From Diplonema papillatum (lineage: Eukaryota; Euglenozoa; Diplonemea; Diplonemida; Diplonemidae): a stretch of 64,000 bases of DNA. Position 1 is the stretch's first letter; each line of letters opens with the position of its first letter. Both the position numbers and the translations under genes were made by a program. The notes below the pieces were generated by a model. That model ran no database searches and was not told the origin of the DNA. It saw only the letters and a program-made list of their open reading frames with translations. The DNA lies in the NCBI GenBank assembly GCA_030068145.1, contig JAPJBO010000861.1, positions 33,681 to 97,680 of the forward strand. The letters are read 5' to 3'. This document shows, one piece after another, positions 31,709 to 43,297 of this stretch.

Positions 31709-32542
31709 AAGCCCCCCCTTCGTACTATTTAGACAGTCGTGCTATTCAGACAGTCGTGCTATTTAGACAGTCGTGCTCTTTAGACAGTCGTGCTATTTAG
31801 ACAGTCGCGCTACTTAGACAGTCGTGCTACAGTCGTGCTATTTATGCTATTTAGGTCGTGCTATTTATGCTATTTAGACAGTCGTGCTATTTAGGTAAAT
31901 AGCACAAGTGTTGTTTGCTCCAAAGACAGCTGGAATGACGCCAAACCCGTGTACCCTCAGGACGTAGCCTTCGCTCAAGGGAAGCTGAAGTTTCCCATCA
32001 AGGTACTAGCCGCCGCCGTAGGCACCGCAGTCGCGAGGAAGAAGAGGGCCCGCAGCGTTACAAGGCGGCGATCCCCCGCGAGACGAGCTCGCCCGCCGAC
32101 CAGAGCGCCCGCTGCAGCACCAACTCCGGTGCCGCCACTCACTGTAGCAGAGCCGCAACCTGCAGCGCGCCTCCGGAGCGACGTACGCCCGCCGTAGCAA
32201 TGCGCAGAGAAGTGAGGAGACCGGAAACTCCCCGGAGAGATGGTCCCTGCACTCTAACTCGTCTCTCTCTCTGTTGTTTTTTAAAGGTTTTAAGTGGCGC
32301 CTCCAGCGGCGGCGACTTTTAAGTTTCAGTTCCGGCGGGGCTGAAGAGCCTGTGGGCTGGCCTACGGCACTTGAGCCTTGTGGATCTGCGGTCGTCTGCA
32401 TCGTTATGGCATCGAGGTCGACCGACCGCTGGTTGGTAGTTAAATACAGTACGAGTCACTTTGAAACTTTGGGGGGTGTACTTTCAACTTTTTCAGGAGA
32501 GATATCCGATGTTTACCACCTAAATAGTACGAGGGGGGGCTT
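31709..32542. mobile_element. TA-flanked element (834 bp) with AAGCCCCCC ends
   Basis: The inverted ends are AAGCCCCCCC then TCGTACTATTTAG; TA lies at 31707-31708 and 32543-32544. A tandem array of TGCTATTTAGACAGTCG units covers 31723-31890. A short arginine/proline-rich frame (31949-32197) is open but unremarkable. A matching single end (TAAATAGTACGAG + G run + CTTTA) occurs at 51923-51948, probably a broken copy. Confidence 0.65.
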
Positions 32543-32544
32543 TA

Positions 32545-33059
32545 CGGCACTTGAACATGCTCAAAAGCGTCCAGCGTCGGAATCCCCCGACCTTTCAAGT
32601 CGAAGAACAGCGACGATCACCGGGATACGTCACCCGATTAGGAGCAACGCCCCCTTTTTCTTCCCCATTACCCTTCCACCTCCAGCCTCAACGGTCGCTT
32701 TTGACACCGGCCTCCTCGATCTCTAGTAACCCGACCAGCGAAAAGTGCATGTCAAATCCTTTTTGTGGTCCAGGTTCTCGAAGAAGATGCTCAATTTGCA
32801 CGAAGCTGGCGCGTGACAAATTCTTTTTTAATGGTACATCTGTGCTGAGGGGAACATTTCCGGAACAACGGTTGCACATGAAAGAGAAAACGAAGCCAAC
32901 GAAAAAGTGCTCTCATTTTCATCACCTTTGGTCAGTTGATGCTGATCGTCCGTTGCTTCGTTTATCAGTGCAAGCCCCAACTCCGGAAATGTTCTCCTCT
33001 TCTTTTCTCCGTGTGCCCGTGTGGGGGGCCTTCACGAGGCGACACTGTTGACCGCACCT
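32545..33059. other. Unannotated stretch
   Basis: Open frames on both strands overlap. I see no family match and no intron signals that would make one convincing. Confidence 0.3.
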
Positions 33060-33427
33060 TAATTGAGTCGCCGATGCCCCAACCGCCAGCATCATGTACT
33101 TGACGCGACGCGGAACAAGTGCTGACAGCACCGCCCGGCGAATAGAGGCCACAAAAGTGGCAAATCGACCGGCCGGGGGGTGCTTAGCATCCACTGGCCT
33201 GATGGCCTGACCACCAAAGCAGGGCTGCATCCTCGTGTTGTAGCCGCGTTGTGTATGAGGCTTCGTGGGGGCCTGGTCAACCACCTCATCACAATAGGCG
33301 CAAACTTTCTCGACAGTGATTGGACAGTCGGGATGCCGGGGGCGGGTCTCCATGAAGAAGAGAATTGTAAAGCAAGACCTGCCCCCTGCGCCTGCTGTCT
33401 CCGGCTGCTTCGGCAGACGACACATAC
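33060..33427 (-). pseudogene. Cys-rich C-terminal fragment, possibly of a piggyBac-type transposase
   Basis: The minus-strand frame reads RPRHPDCPITVEKVCAYC, then DEVVDQAPTKPHTQRGYNT, RMQPCFGG and on to LVPRRVKYMML. The C-x2-C pair followed by a PHTQ-G...PCF segment loosely fits the Cys-rich domain at the end of piggyBac transposases, though some expected Cys are replaced. A second, worse copy lies at 2005-2219. In both, the 5' end of this frame abuts a TAC microsatellite. No catalytic domain is nearby, so this is at best a relic. Confidence 0.3.
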
Positions 33428-33604
33428 TACTACTACTACTACTCTTCTTTTCTCCGTGTGCCCGTGTATGTAGGTGCCTTTCGGTCTCGCGAAAAAGGCC
33501 CCCCCCTCAAAAACGAAGGTCACCCGGAGACTTTAAAACCCCGGAGTTTCAAGCGAACTTTCACTCTAAAAAATAAGGCAAATGAGCCAATTCACCTACG
33601 GCCC

Positions 33605-33880
33605 TAGAACATGTTGTGTCAAGGCCAGTGCTCCCGCTGCCTTGTGCTCATTTTCGAAGGAGGAGAAAACTACAAAGTGGGTCTTTTTTGTTGAACGCCT
33701 ACGCCCGCCACTAAACCCAGATTTACCTGTGTTTCGTGTGGGCTACAGCACATTTACCTCCTTTGTCTATCGCAACTGGCAGTCTCCTCAAGCATTTCCG
33801 ACAAAGCACGCGCTTTTACAAAAAAACAAGTGGGGAAACGATCAACCAGCACGCACAAACAAGCGGCGGTGTATCGTGTT
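33605..33880 (+). repeat. Dispersed repeat R2, plus-strand copy
   Basis: Shares RPPLNPDLPVFRVGYSTFTS with the inverted copy at 25205-25400. Its end (AACAAGTGGGGAAACGATCA) also resembles the end of R1 and sequence at 34290-34330. Confidence 0.6.
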
Positions 33881-34009
33881 GCAGCTATTTTCAAAGTGGG
33901 ACTACGTGTGTAAGCACAAATGTTAACGCCTGCCTAGACAAAATGCAAGTTTCTGTATTTGCGTTTTCAACTTCGGACGAAAAGTAAAACGAAAAGGGTA
34001 AGACGTGGA

Positions 34010-34240
34010 GGGCCCAAGAATACTCCTATAGCCTGGCGAAACCTTGGCGCCGGTCACAAATTGTTACGAACCCCAAAAGCAAACAAGTAAGGTGTACACG
34101 AAAGAAGTCATGCATGCCTCCCCTCAAACCCCCCTAATACGTATGAGCTTTAAAAGAGCCCAAGTGACGAAGGTCACCCGGAGACTCTAAAATCCCGGAC
34201 TCTCAAGCGAACTGTAACTCTGAAAAACGCACGCGTGTTT
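34010..34240 (+). repeat. Dispersed repeat family H, divergent long copy
   Basis: GTGGAGGGCCCAAGAATACT at the start, GCGCCGGTCACAAATTGTTA inside, and CCGGAGACTCTAAAATCCCG near the end. A tail-only copy is at 33522-33572. Other tails lie at 41703-41768, 42495-42548 and 52735-52793. Confidence 0.65.
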
Positions 34241-34830
34241 TCGTGGCTGATCGGAATTCCAACTTGTAAATGAAACTGGGTAAGAAACAAGTGGGGAACG
34301 ATCAACTAACACGCACAAACCGCGAGCGGTGTATCGTGTGACAGCTAGTTTCGAAACGCACGCACAAATGTTAACGCCTGCCTAAAAAAAAGAACGCAAG
34401 CTTCTGTCCCTTGTAGCATTTGCGTTTTCAACTTCCCAAGAGTAAAACGAAAAGACGCAGGCGTGTCTTCACCAGGCACCCTGCCCTGGGGATCGAGACG
34501 CAGCGAACCAAAGAGGGAACTCAGAGGGACTTGACCCCTCTGTTTCCTCTGTTTTTCGCTTTCGTCTTTCCGGGCGCGCCGCGTGGGTATCTTTCCAAGA
34601 AGGTCAACCAATCGATCTCGTATTCGTAATCAGATCCCCCCCCCCCCCCCCCCCAACGAACGAAGCCTGTGGCCCTTGCCACAGCGAAGAGAGTAAAAAG
34701 AGAGAAAAAAACTGCCGAGTGTGTGACTGTCGCCAAAAGTGTGACTCTTCAACCAACAACGAAAACGAAAAAAAAAGAAAAACAGCGCAACCACCCCGCG
34801 TTCCCAGTGGGGTCGTCCAACGCTGGATTG

Positions 34831-35364
34831 TTCAACACGTTGGGGCAGGTAGTTGGAGAACCACATTCGCTTCAACACGTTGGGGCAGGTAGGTGGAGAA
34901 CCACATTCGCTTCAACACGTTGGGGCAGGTAGTTGGAGAACCACATTCGCTTCAACACGTTGGGGCAGGTAGTTGGAGAACCACATTCGCTTCAACACGT
35001 TGGGGCAGGTAGGTGGAGAACCACATTCGCTTCAACACGTTGGGGCAGGTAGTTGGAGAACCACATTCGCTTCAACACGTTGGGGCAGGTAGTTGGAGAA
35101 CCACATTCGCTTCAACACGTTGGGGCAGGTAGGTGGAGAACCACATTCGCTTCAACACGTTGGGGCAGGTAGTTGGAGAACCACATTCGCTTCAACACGT
35201 TGGGGCAGGTAGTTGGAGAACCACATTCGCTTCAACACGTTGGGGCAGGTTGGGGCAGGTAGTTGGAGAACCACATTCGCTTCAACACGTTGGGGCAGGT
35301 AGTTGGAGAACCACATTCGCTTCAACACGTTGGGGCAGGTAGGTGGAGAACCACATTCGCTTCA
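34831..35364 (+). repeat. 40-bp minisatellite with 120-bp higher-order period
   Basis: About 13 units of 40 bp (ending ...TGGAGAACCACATTCGC) alternate AGTTGG and AGGTGG variants in the regular order T-T-G. This gives a 120-bp super-unit. One 10-bp slip (GGGGCAGGTT) interrupts near 35245. Confidence 0.95.
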
Positions 35365-35449
35365 TGTTGGGCCCCGGTGGGGCCGTGTGTGGTACTAATC
35401 CGCTGCCACCCGCCCCGGACGGTTTCTAGTTGTCTCTTGTATATGGTGT

Positions 35450-35780
35450 CAGGGCTTACGCTCCGTTTTCGGTCTCAGAGAAAATACGTCTGGTCCACAT
35501 GCGGACGCTTAAGGTTCGAGGGAAACCCCCCCGTTCCCCCTATGTGCGGCGGGCCAAAGAAATAGCGCCGCTACTGGGACGGCGCCTGGCTGTGCGGCCT
35601 TCGCGACATTTGGGCCTGGACTGCCCTGCATGTGCAAGGGCCAACCTGTGGCAACAAGCACATGTGGGGGGGAAAACATGATCATCAATATCCACATGTG
35701 GTTGTGGACGAGGGGGAAAAATCCAAAAAATAATTAGCGTGTGGAAATCCACACGTTCCACGCGCGGTGCGTAAGCCCTG
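35450..35780. mobile_element. MITE of the CAGGGCTTACG hAT-like family (331 bp)
   Basis: The left end CAGGGCTTACGCTCCGTTTT is identical to that of 22100-23704. The right end is the complement of CAGGGCTTACGCACC. Flanks TATGGTGT and TATTGTTC match at 5 of 8 positions, a decayed duplication at best. Interior CACATGTGG motifs are shared. Confidence 0.75.
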
Positions 35781-35861
35781 TATTGTTCTTCCCCGCCCGA
35801 GAGAGCCTCGGCCCCGCGGACAGCCGGGGCTCTCCGGGGCTGAGGGGCCCAGCGCCGGTCA

Positions 35862-36180
35862 GCCCCTATACAGCCCCAGCCAGTAAAGTAACGAAGCCCG
35901 CGAACGGTGGGTGGTGCCCCATACAGCCCCAGTCAGTAAAGTAACGAAGCCCGCGAACGGTGGGTGGTGCCCCATACAGCCCCAGTCAGTAAAGTAACGA
36001 AGCCCGCGAACGGTGGGTGGTGCCCCATACAGCCCCAGTCAGTAAAGTAACGAAGCCCGCGAACGGTGGGTGGTGCCCCATACAGCCCCAGTCAGTAAAG
36101 TAACGAAGCCCGCGAACGGTGGGTGGTGCCCCATACAGCCCCAGTCAGTAAAGTAACGAAGCCCGCGAACAGTGGTGACC
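35862..36180 (+). repeat. 53-bp minisatellite, six units
   Basis: Unit CCCATACAGCCCCAGTCAGT + AAAGTAACGAAGCCCGCGAA + CGGTGGGTGGTGC. A single related unit occurs at 37545-37590, and both are followed by ACGCCTGATGCCGCAACCCC, so the locus was partly copied. Confidence 0.9.
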
Positions 36181-36620
36181 CACGCCTGATGCCGCAACCC
36201 CTTAACCCGCGCGGTCCCGCCTTGCTTGCCGCGCTGCTCGGATGGCAACAACCAGCGGTGCGAAGTGCGACTGCTTCACAGGGGGAAGGGAGGGTGGGTA
36301 TTTTTGGTTCTCGATTAGCCATACCCCCCTCCTCCGGGGGCCCTTGATCACATTCATTACGGGTGTGGTCGTGGTGTCGGGTCGCAATAGTCGCTTTGCT
36401 AGCCAAAGAGAGAGACAGAGAGAAAAAGAGGCGCCAGAGAGAAAAAGAAAAGATACCGTCATCTTCCCGGAAAAAGAATGGTTACGCGAACCCCCGAAAA
36501 AAATAATTACAAAAAAACAAAAAAAAACACAAACCGACGGAGACCCCCAAAACCTTTTTCAACCTTTCCAAGTCCCTTCAAGCTAAACCAGTATACAACG
36601 ACACCCCCCTCCTCCTGGTT

Positions 36621-36935
36621 TACTGGCTGGTGTTGGTCCTGCTCTGGGTTTGATGTCCGATTCCCACAGTGAAACTGAGAGCAAGTTGTGGGTGCACAGT
36701 ACCGCCGGATCGCCCGTTCGCTCATTACTGGCTGGTGTTGGTCCTGCCCTGGGTTTGATGTCCGATTCCCACAGTGAAACTGAGAGCAAGTTGTGGGTGC
36801 ACAGTACCGCCGGATCGCCCGTTCGCTCATTACTGGCTGGTGTTGGTCCTGCTCTGGGTTTGATGTCCGATTCCCACAGTGAAACTGAGAGCAAGTTGTG
36901 GGTGCACAGTACCGCCGGATCGCCCGTTCGCTCAA
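36621..36935 (+). repeat. 105-bp tandem repeat, three units
   Basis: Units begin TACTGGCTGGTGTTGGTCCT at 36621, 36726 and 36831. They are almost identical. Because 105 is a multiple of three, frames stay open on both strands (for example DSHSETESKLWVHSTAG on plus), which does not by itself show coding. Confidence 0.9.
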
Positions 36936-36979
36936 TGAGATGCACCGTGCGCCGGGGCAAAGCTCCCTTGTGCCTCGTG

Positions 36980-37133
36980 CAGGTGATTATACAGAGGAAG
37001 CCGAACCAAAGCAATGCTTGCCCATCCCACCCCCGCAGCATGAACCGAAAGACGAGCCGCACTGGAAGGGAGATGTGCCAATCCTTGAGGACGCAGCACA
37101 GCCCGAGCCTGACTTACTGGAAAGGGATTTGAG
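36980..37133 (+). other. Possible isolated exon, acidic/proline-rich
   Basis: One plus frame reads AGDYTEEAEPKQCLPIPPP, then QHEPKDEPHWKGDVPILED and AAQPEPDLLERDLR, and ends at a fair donor (GAG|GTTAAG). The composition is protein-like and unlike neighbouring frames. There is no start, no partner exon and no recognised family, so this is only a candidate. Confidence 0.25.
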
Positions 37134-40100
37134 GTTAAGTACACTTGTTGGGACCCGAAAGATGGTGAACTATGCCTGAACAAGACTCACACCGCTGTCC
37201 TACACAGGTTCCGCGCTGATGATAGTCCGCCTCATGTGTCCGTGGCCTAAAAGGACCGAAACAGATTAGTGTGTTGCTCAGGGTAGTCGAAGGCCTGACA
37301 ATCACACTAATGCAACAAATATCGTCCTAGCGAACGCCGAGAAGAAGAAAGCCGACGCGCAACGGGCGGGGTGCAGACCGGGATCGTCAACCGCCCGACA
37401 GCGACTGCAGCGGCAGCGACATCGACAGCGGCGACGTCGCGAGAACGCACGGAAGAACCCGCGGCACAGCATCAGCCCATTCCCCACGCGGGGGGGGGGG
37501 GATGGCCGTGGAACCCTCCCCCGGGATGACGAAGGCCGGGCAGTGAACTAACGAAGCCCGCGAACGGTGGGTGGTGACCCCTCCTAACAGCCTCCCTGGC
37601 CCTGGCCCACGCCTGATGCCGCAACCCCTTAACCCGGGCGGCGGCGCTTTGGCATGAGCCAGGAACCTCAAGGGGAGCAGCGCGATCATCCACGCTTCAA
37701 AGGCCCACACACACTAATACAAGAAATTTACGACCGAAACACGGCGCAGACGGGACCAGCGCGGTGTTGAGCACATATTCCTTCCAAGCGCGTTCTTGCA
37801 ATCCCCCCCGTGTCTCACATGTGCCGACCGGAAGACTTGAAACACCATTCAAAAAACTCAACCGAAAACAGCATCGAACCCCCCCGAAAACGAAACAAAA
37901 CAATAGCAACGAACTACATGTAAAAGGTGTTCCGGGATAAGCCGGCAGCTGCTGGTTAACGGCTGGTGCATGCTGATCCATGTGGTCCATGTACTGAAAA
38001 GTCCCCAGTTTAGCTTAACGGCTTTTATCACGTGGGCTGCCCTGAGATGACCCCCCTCAGGTGAAACCACTGTTTATTCACCATTCTTCAACTCTCTTGC
38101 TGCTGTCAGGGACCGCTGCGAGTCCAAGCTGTATTCACCAGCGACCTGCGGCGCGTTCGTTACGTACTACGAACGTGCAAGACTTGATGTTAGCATCAAA
38201 CAGCTGCATGAGAGGGCGAGGTGCTCCGCCTAAAAAACAACAGCAAGCTTGGACCTTCTTCCTCATATAACACCCCATATCGGTTAATGTGAGTTTGTGC
38301 ACCTCTTGTTCACAAAGCCCTTAAGTGACCAAAAATGTCTTAACTTCGCGGGTGTCACACCTGCATTTCGGGTGTACATGTACACGCGTATTGGTTGTAG
38401 CACACCCGCTTTTAGTCCAGCTTCTGATGCTATTATGTGCCCTGTGTTGTCGTGCGGAAAACTAGCAGTCACCCGTCTTGACGTACTCACTTTGGCGTCA
38501 TGTTCACATACGTGGTCTCATGTGCGTCGTGCTTACACACCAGCCGATCACTTGTTTCGAATGTACCTCCACTCCCTACGTGCACCCGTGGAAAATCTGT
38601 CGTGTTGAAAACCAGCTGTCTTGCCGCACCCCCATGTGCACGCACAATTTAGGCGTAAGAAAGAAATGGAGGAAAAAATTGAAACGAGCGCGTGTGTTTT
38701 GAGTAACCAGAGTGGCCCCGCCCCCTGCTTCTTCGCAGAGAAGACCTCAGAGCCCAGGCGGCACCTCCGAGATTTGGACTTTTCTTTGCAAACGAGACGA
38801 CGGTTTCGACCCCGTCTCCACGCTCCTGGGGATGATTCCCCTCCTCTTTCCCCTGATTACTCAGACACGGTTGTAGGGGCCTTCTCCCCGTGACGGATTC
38901 GCCTGTGCTCTAGTAGCACGGGTGGTCCTGGCTGTGACGAGCTACGAACAGCCGCCTGACAAACCAGACTCACACCGCTGTCCTGTCTGCAGACACTCAG
39001 GGTTCTGCTGATGATCCGCCTTATGCGTCCGTGGCTTAAAGACCGAAACACGGCGCAGACGGGACCAGTGCGGTGTTGAGCACTTATCCATCCAAGCACC
39101 AAGCACGTTCTTGCAATCCCCTTTCCCCAGAGTTCTCTCGCTCAACGGAACAAGTTCGTCGGGCGGCATTAGGTTGGTTCCTAGTGAACACCTTCAAAAA
39201 CCCCCACTGAAGAGCAACTTTCCGGACATCCGTTCCGACAAGAAAATGAAGAAGAAAAACACGTGAACCCCCAAAGAATATATCCCTCCCCTCCGTCTCT
39301 CCCCTCCGTCTCTCCCTCTGGTAGCACGGGTGGTCCTGGCTGTGACGAGCTACGAACAGCCGCCTGACAAACCAGACTCACACCGCTGTCCTGTCTGCAG
39401 ACACTCAGGTTCCGCGCTGATGATGGTCCGCCGTATGTGTCCGTAGCTTAAAGGACCGAAACACGGCGCAGACGGGACCAGTGCGGTGTTGTGCACGTAT
39501 CCATCCCAAGCACGTTCTTGCAATGCCCTCCGTTTCTACCCTCCGTCTTTCACAGAAACAGGCTCGCATCCCTGCTGCACTGCAACGAGGGGTGAAGGGA
39601 CCTGTGAACGGGGTACAATGCTCAGCACGTACCAGCTTGTTCTTGCATTCTCCCCCGCGTCCTTCTATCGTACCGTGGCGTAGTTACCCCACAGCGAGAG
39701 CAAATGTGACTGCGCCCCCGGTCGCGCAGTTATTCTACATACGCGCCACCTTGGAAGGAAATGCTCGACGAAAGCTGCCGGACAAAGAACAGAAGGGTTT
39801 CCCGAGTGCTGTAACTGCCGAACCACGTCATGCGGGTCTGCCCTACACGACAAGACACACAATAGGTCAAAGTCCTGAGTGAGAAAACAACGCACAGTGG
39901 TGTAAGCGAAGGAGAAATCAGATTGTCTTTGTATTTGCCCCTCTACCTCCATACTCCCTCCCTTCCATTCGGAGTCAAAGCAGCTATGTCGAGAATTCCT
40001 CTGCAGCCAGTTTGTCTCACTGCAACAAAACGAAGCGTGTGTCTTATCGACTGGAGGCTCAGAGTACGAACTCCAGCTCGGCTTTGACTTTTTGACACAA

Positions 40101-40735
40101 TTGAGCCCATCCCTGCTTCCTGGATGCACGATACCGAAGCCCATAGGCTGAACATAACAGAAGGGCGAGGGACCGCAAAGAGCGGGACAAACCCCCACGA
40201 GCACCAGACGATCATGAAACGTGGCAAAATCCACCGCGAAGCCTGAAATCTCCACGACCAAGGGTGCTAGCGGGTGCTGGGGAGACAACAATAAAAAACC
40301 CGGACCCCTTTGAACTGCCTGCTGTTGTCTATCACAATTCATCAGCAGTCTATGGCGACCCCCAGTTTGGGGTTCTGTGTTTTTCCTTATGGACTCGGTA
40401 GGGCCTTATTAAGGAGTTGCCTTGTGGAGGTCAGCCTAAACGAGCATCCGACCACTTTTTCTGCATTTCCGGAGCATTTTCCTAGGTTTCGAGTTTTGGG
40501 TTGCTGGGGGCCCCCCTTTTTCCGGCAGAATAGGGGTCTTTCAGGGTCCTATTTTATTCATCACAGGCCAATCGTAGGCCACCACCGGCAATTATAGCTC
40601 AATGAAGTTTTTGTCGCGGGGAGACGTCTTATTCCGAGATAAAATGACCAAAGCAGACGACCTTACTTATGGAATCTTTTGCGCTTTTCCTATCTGGATT
40701 TCGCACCACACATGTGATCCAATTTACCTACCCCC
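37134..40735. other. Repeat-rich stretch without a recognised gene
   Basis: It holds family B copies (37180-37265, 37733-37808, 38945-39122, 39362-39527) and a family A copy (39748-39950). A nearly exact duplicate of TGGTCCTGGCTGTGACGAGC and the following 160 bp occurs at 38931 and 39330. Remaining open frames are not convincing. Confidence 0.4.
39748..39950 (+). repeat. Dispersed repeat family A, long copy
   Basis: GGAAGGAAATGCTCGACGAA through GTGGTGTAAGCGAAGGAGAA; it includes both halves of the family. Confidence 0.8.
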
Positions 40736-40829
40736 CCTGAAAGTGACTTCTATTCTACTCTGATGAACTCGATTATGATGTTGCAGCTTATTGCCACAGT
40801 ATTTGCATTTTAACCCAAACTACTGAACT

Positions 40830-41180
40830 CGATTACGTTCTACAAGGCTTGATGTTATTCTGATCAAACTCACACTAAACCTGAAACTACGAGCCTCGAC
40901 AACGTTCGATCGGGCAGCGCGGTGAACTGCACTGTCCGCCAACGAGGGCTCAGTCGTCCCCTGTGCAATCACGGGCGAGAACGACCAACCCATCGTCAGC
41001 ACTATCCGATCGAACAACCGTAGATACCAGGGACTAGAAACGGGAGTTCCTCTCGTACTACCCCGTATTGCTGTCGGAATGCGCTGGCCCGATGGGTTCT
41101 CTCTCCATCAGTAGGGTGAAACCAACCTGTCTCACGACGGTCTAAACCCTGCTCGGCTCAACACAGGTCGTAAAGTGTTT
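40830..41180 (-). rRNA. Partial, diverged 28S (LSU) rRNA 3' region
   Basis: On the minus strand the sequence contains TTTAGACCGTCGTGAGACAG then CACCCTACTGATGG and AGTACGAGAGGAAC (at about 41058-41046), three landmarks of the 3' part of LSU rRNA in the right order. CTGGTATCTACGGTTG follows as expected. Downstream (below ~40980) similarity fades. No SSU, ITS or remaining LSU sequence is adjacent. It is an isolated fragment, not a working rDNA unit. Confidence 0.75.
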
Positions 41181-41799
41181 GATCTATTCCACTCTACTTT
41201 CTTTCTCTTTCCCTTGTCAAACGCGGTTAGGGGAGAGAGCCACAAAGGCGGCACCTAGCTCAGGCTCAGTGTGTCAGCTAGGGAGGGGGCGGTGAATCTT
41301 TCAACCCCTCCCCTTTTTCTTTTTAGCCACATGCAATGTCTTCTCCTACTCTCACGGTGCACAGTTTTAGAATCTACGGGTTTGCTCCCGTAAACAGCCA
41401 CAGAACGAATGCCACGATTCTTCAACTCAAGTATTGTGCTGAACTCGTGAGCAAATGCATCTTTGCATGGGTGTGATTCGCTTTCTTCAGTACTCTTGTG
41501 TAGTCTCAGGTGCGCTGGGAGCATTTCTGAAACAACCACTGCACGCGAAAAAGTACGACAAATAACCCGGAAATGTCAAGACACGCAGGAAGTGAGAGCG
41601 CGCGCTAAACGAAGTCGAATCTGTCGGCAATAGGCAGCAAAGACACACGCACAAAGCACACGTACTGCCACCACCGCAAGTACGATACGCAACACTAATA
41701 TATCCGGTGCCTTAAAGGACCCTTTTCGATAGTCTCCGAATCTCTAAGTGAACTTGCACTCTGAATAAAGTCAAGGAAAACGGTGCTGGTGCAACCCAA
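41181..41799. other. Unannotated stretch
   Basis: No gene recognised. A family H tail is at 41703-41768. Confidence 0.3.
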
Positions 41800-41801
41800 A
41801 T

Positions 41802-42014
41802 GAGCGATAATCGTTTTGGCCTTGTCACTTTCACCATCATTGTTCAGCTGATGCTGGCTTGGCAACCCTAACTCCGGTAATGTTGCCCGTCGTCGTCCTT
41901 CCTCGATCGAGCGATAATTGTTTTGGCCTTGTCACTTTCACCATCATTGTTCAGCTGACGCTGGCTTGGCAACCCTAACTCCGGTAATGTTGCCCGTCGT
42001 CGTCCTTCCTCGAT
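41802..42014 (+). repeat. Two-copy ~106-bp tandem duplication
   Basis: CGATAATYGTTTTGGCCTTG through GTCGTCCTTCCTCGATCGAG occurs twice with two or three substitutions. Confidence 0.9.
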
Positions 42015-42299
42015 CGAGCGAGAATCGACCCGGGACGGTGGATCACTTTTGCAAAATGCTAAAATGTGCGGAAGCTGCGGAACCCCACGCCTCCTCCCTG
42101 CTGTTGTCTTCTGGAAGGAAGGTCTGACCTTTGAAACGCATCACACCACCCTTAGTATGCTTCAACTTCCTCCTGACCGCAAAATGCGTTCGTTCACATA
42201 GTAAGCCGGGACTGCCACGAGAAAGAACCCCGAAAACATCAAAGAAACCGTATAAAACGGAGCCTGTGGGGGCTGTCGTTTTTTTTTTTTTTTTTTTAC

Positions 42300-42482
42300 A
42301 TGGAAGGAAATGCTCGACGATGCTGCCAGACAAAGAACCGAAAGGATTCCCAAGTGCTGCAACTACCGAACCACGTGTTGAACGGACGTGAGATCATGCG
42401 GGTCTACCCCTACATGATCAAATCAAACGCAACAGGTCAAAGTCCTGAGTGAGAAAACAACACACGGTGAAGCGAAGAACAA
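42300..42482 (+). repeat. Dispersed repeat family A, copy
   Basis: GGAAGGAAATGCTCGACGAT through CACGGTGAAGCGAAGAACAA, preceded by a T run (42279-42297). A family H tail follows immediately (42495-42548). Confidence 0.8.
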
Positions 42483-42549
42483 ACTGCGTGGAAGGTCATC
42501 CGGAAGCCCTAAATTCCTGGAATCTCAAGCGAGCTTCAACTCTAAAAAC

Positions 42550-43289
42550 AATCAGGCACTGCGTTCAAGGACATCATAGCCAGCCGCTGTTGAGCTCTTT
42601 TTTTTCTGAATCAGCTTGCATTGTAGGAGTGCTCGACTAGCTTATGAAAGGATCTTACCACCGCCTCGGATGGCAATCGTGATGGTATCAACCGTTTGCA
42701 AACGTACGTTTTGACAAGATTTGTCAAACGCAAACGTTTTGGTGGACACGACGAAAATAAGGGAACAAGTCATCCTTCTGGTTCTCCTTGGGCGTGCACA
42801 GAAAGATACTAGCCTTCAGAGGGGCCCTGGGGGAAAATGGACATGTGCTCAACACTGGGGGAAGACGGTGGTGTTCACTTGAGATTACTTGCTTTAATAA
42901 GTCGGTCGTTACATGCCTCCTGGCCGCCCCCCCCCGGGCCCCCCGTGCTAGTCAAGCACCTGGGGGTGTGAGGCATAGGCGCAAAACTCGTATTTGGGCT
43001 CGCTTTGGGAAAAGGTCAACGCGCTAGTGGTAGCTATAACACAAGCAGGTGGGTGGGAAGAGGCCCAGGAACAGGTCTACCCCGCCCGCCTCAAGCCATC
43101 CAGGGAGCCGCGTCCCGAAGCTGGCCTTGCCCACAGCTCTTGGCTTGTTTTGGTGCTCTCTCGGAATTGTCAGCGCGGTAGCGATGACAGCGAGAACACA
43201 TGTAGGTGGGAGGGGAGAGGCCCTGGGACTGCTAAGACTGCTAAGGCGTGACAACCATACCCTTTTGACTTGTTTTATGTGTTCTCTCC
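42550..43289. other. Unannotated stretch
   Basis: No gene. Two similar segments (AAGCAGGTGGGTGGGAAGAG at 43043 and ATGTAGGTGGGAGGGGAGAG at 43199) suggest a diverged ~155-bp duplication. Confidence 0.3.
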
Positions 43290-43297
43290 CTCTGTCT

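Noticed and set aside
36507..37062. Minus-strand frames of ~142-159 codons with repeats (CSQFHCGNRTSNPEQDQ)
   Set aside because: A 105-bp tandem repeat keeps every frame open; there is no other sign of coding.
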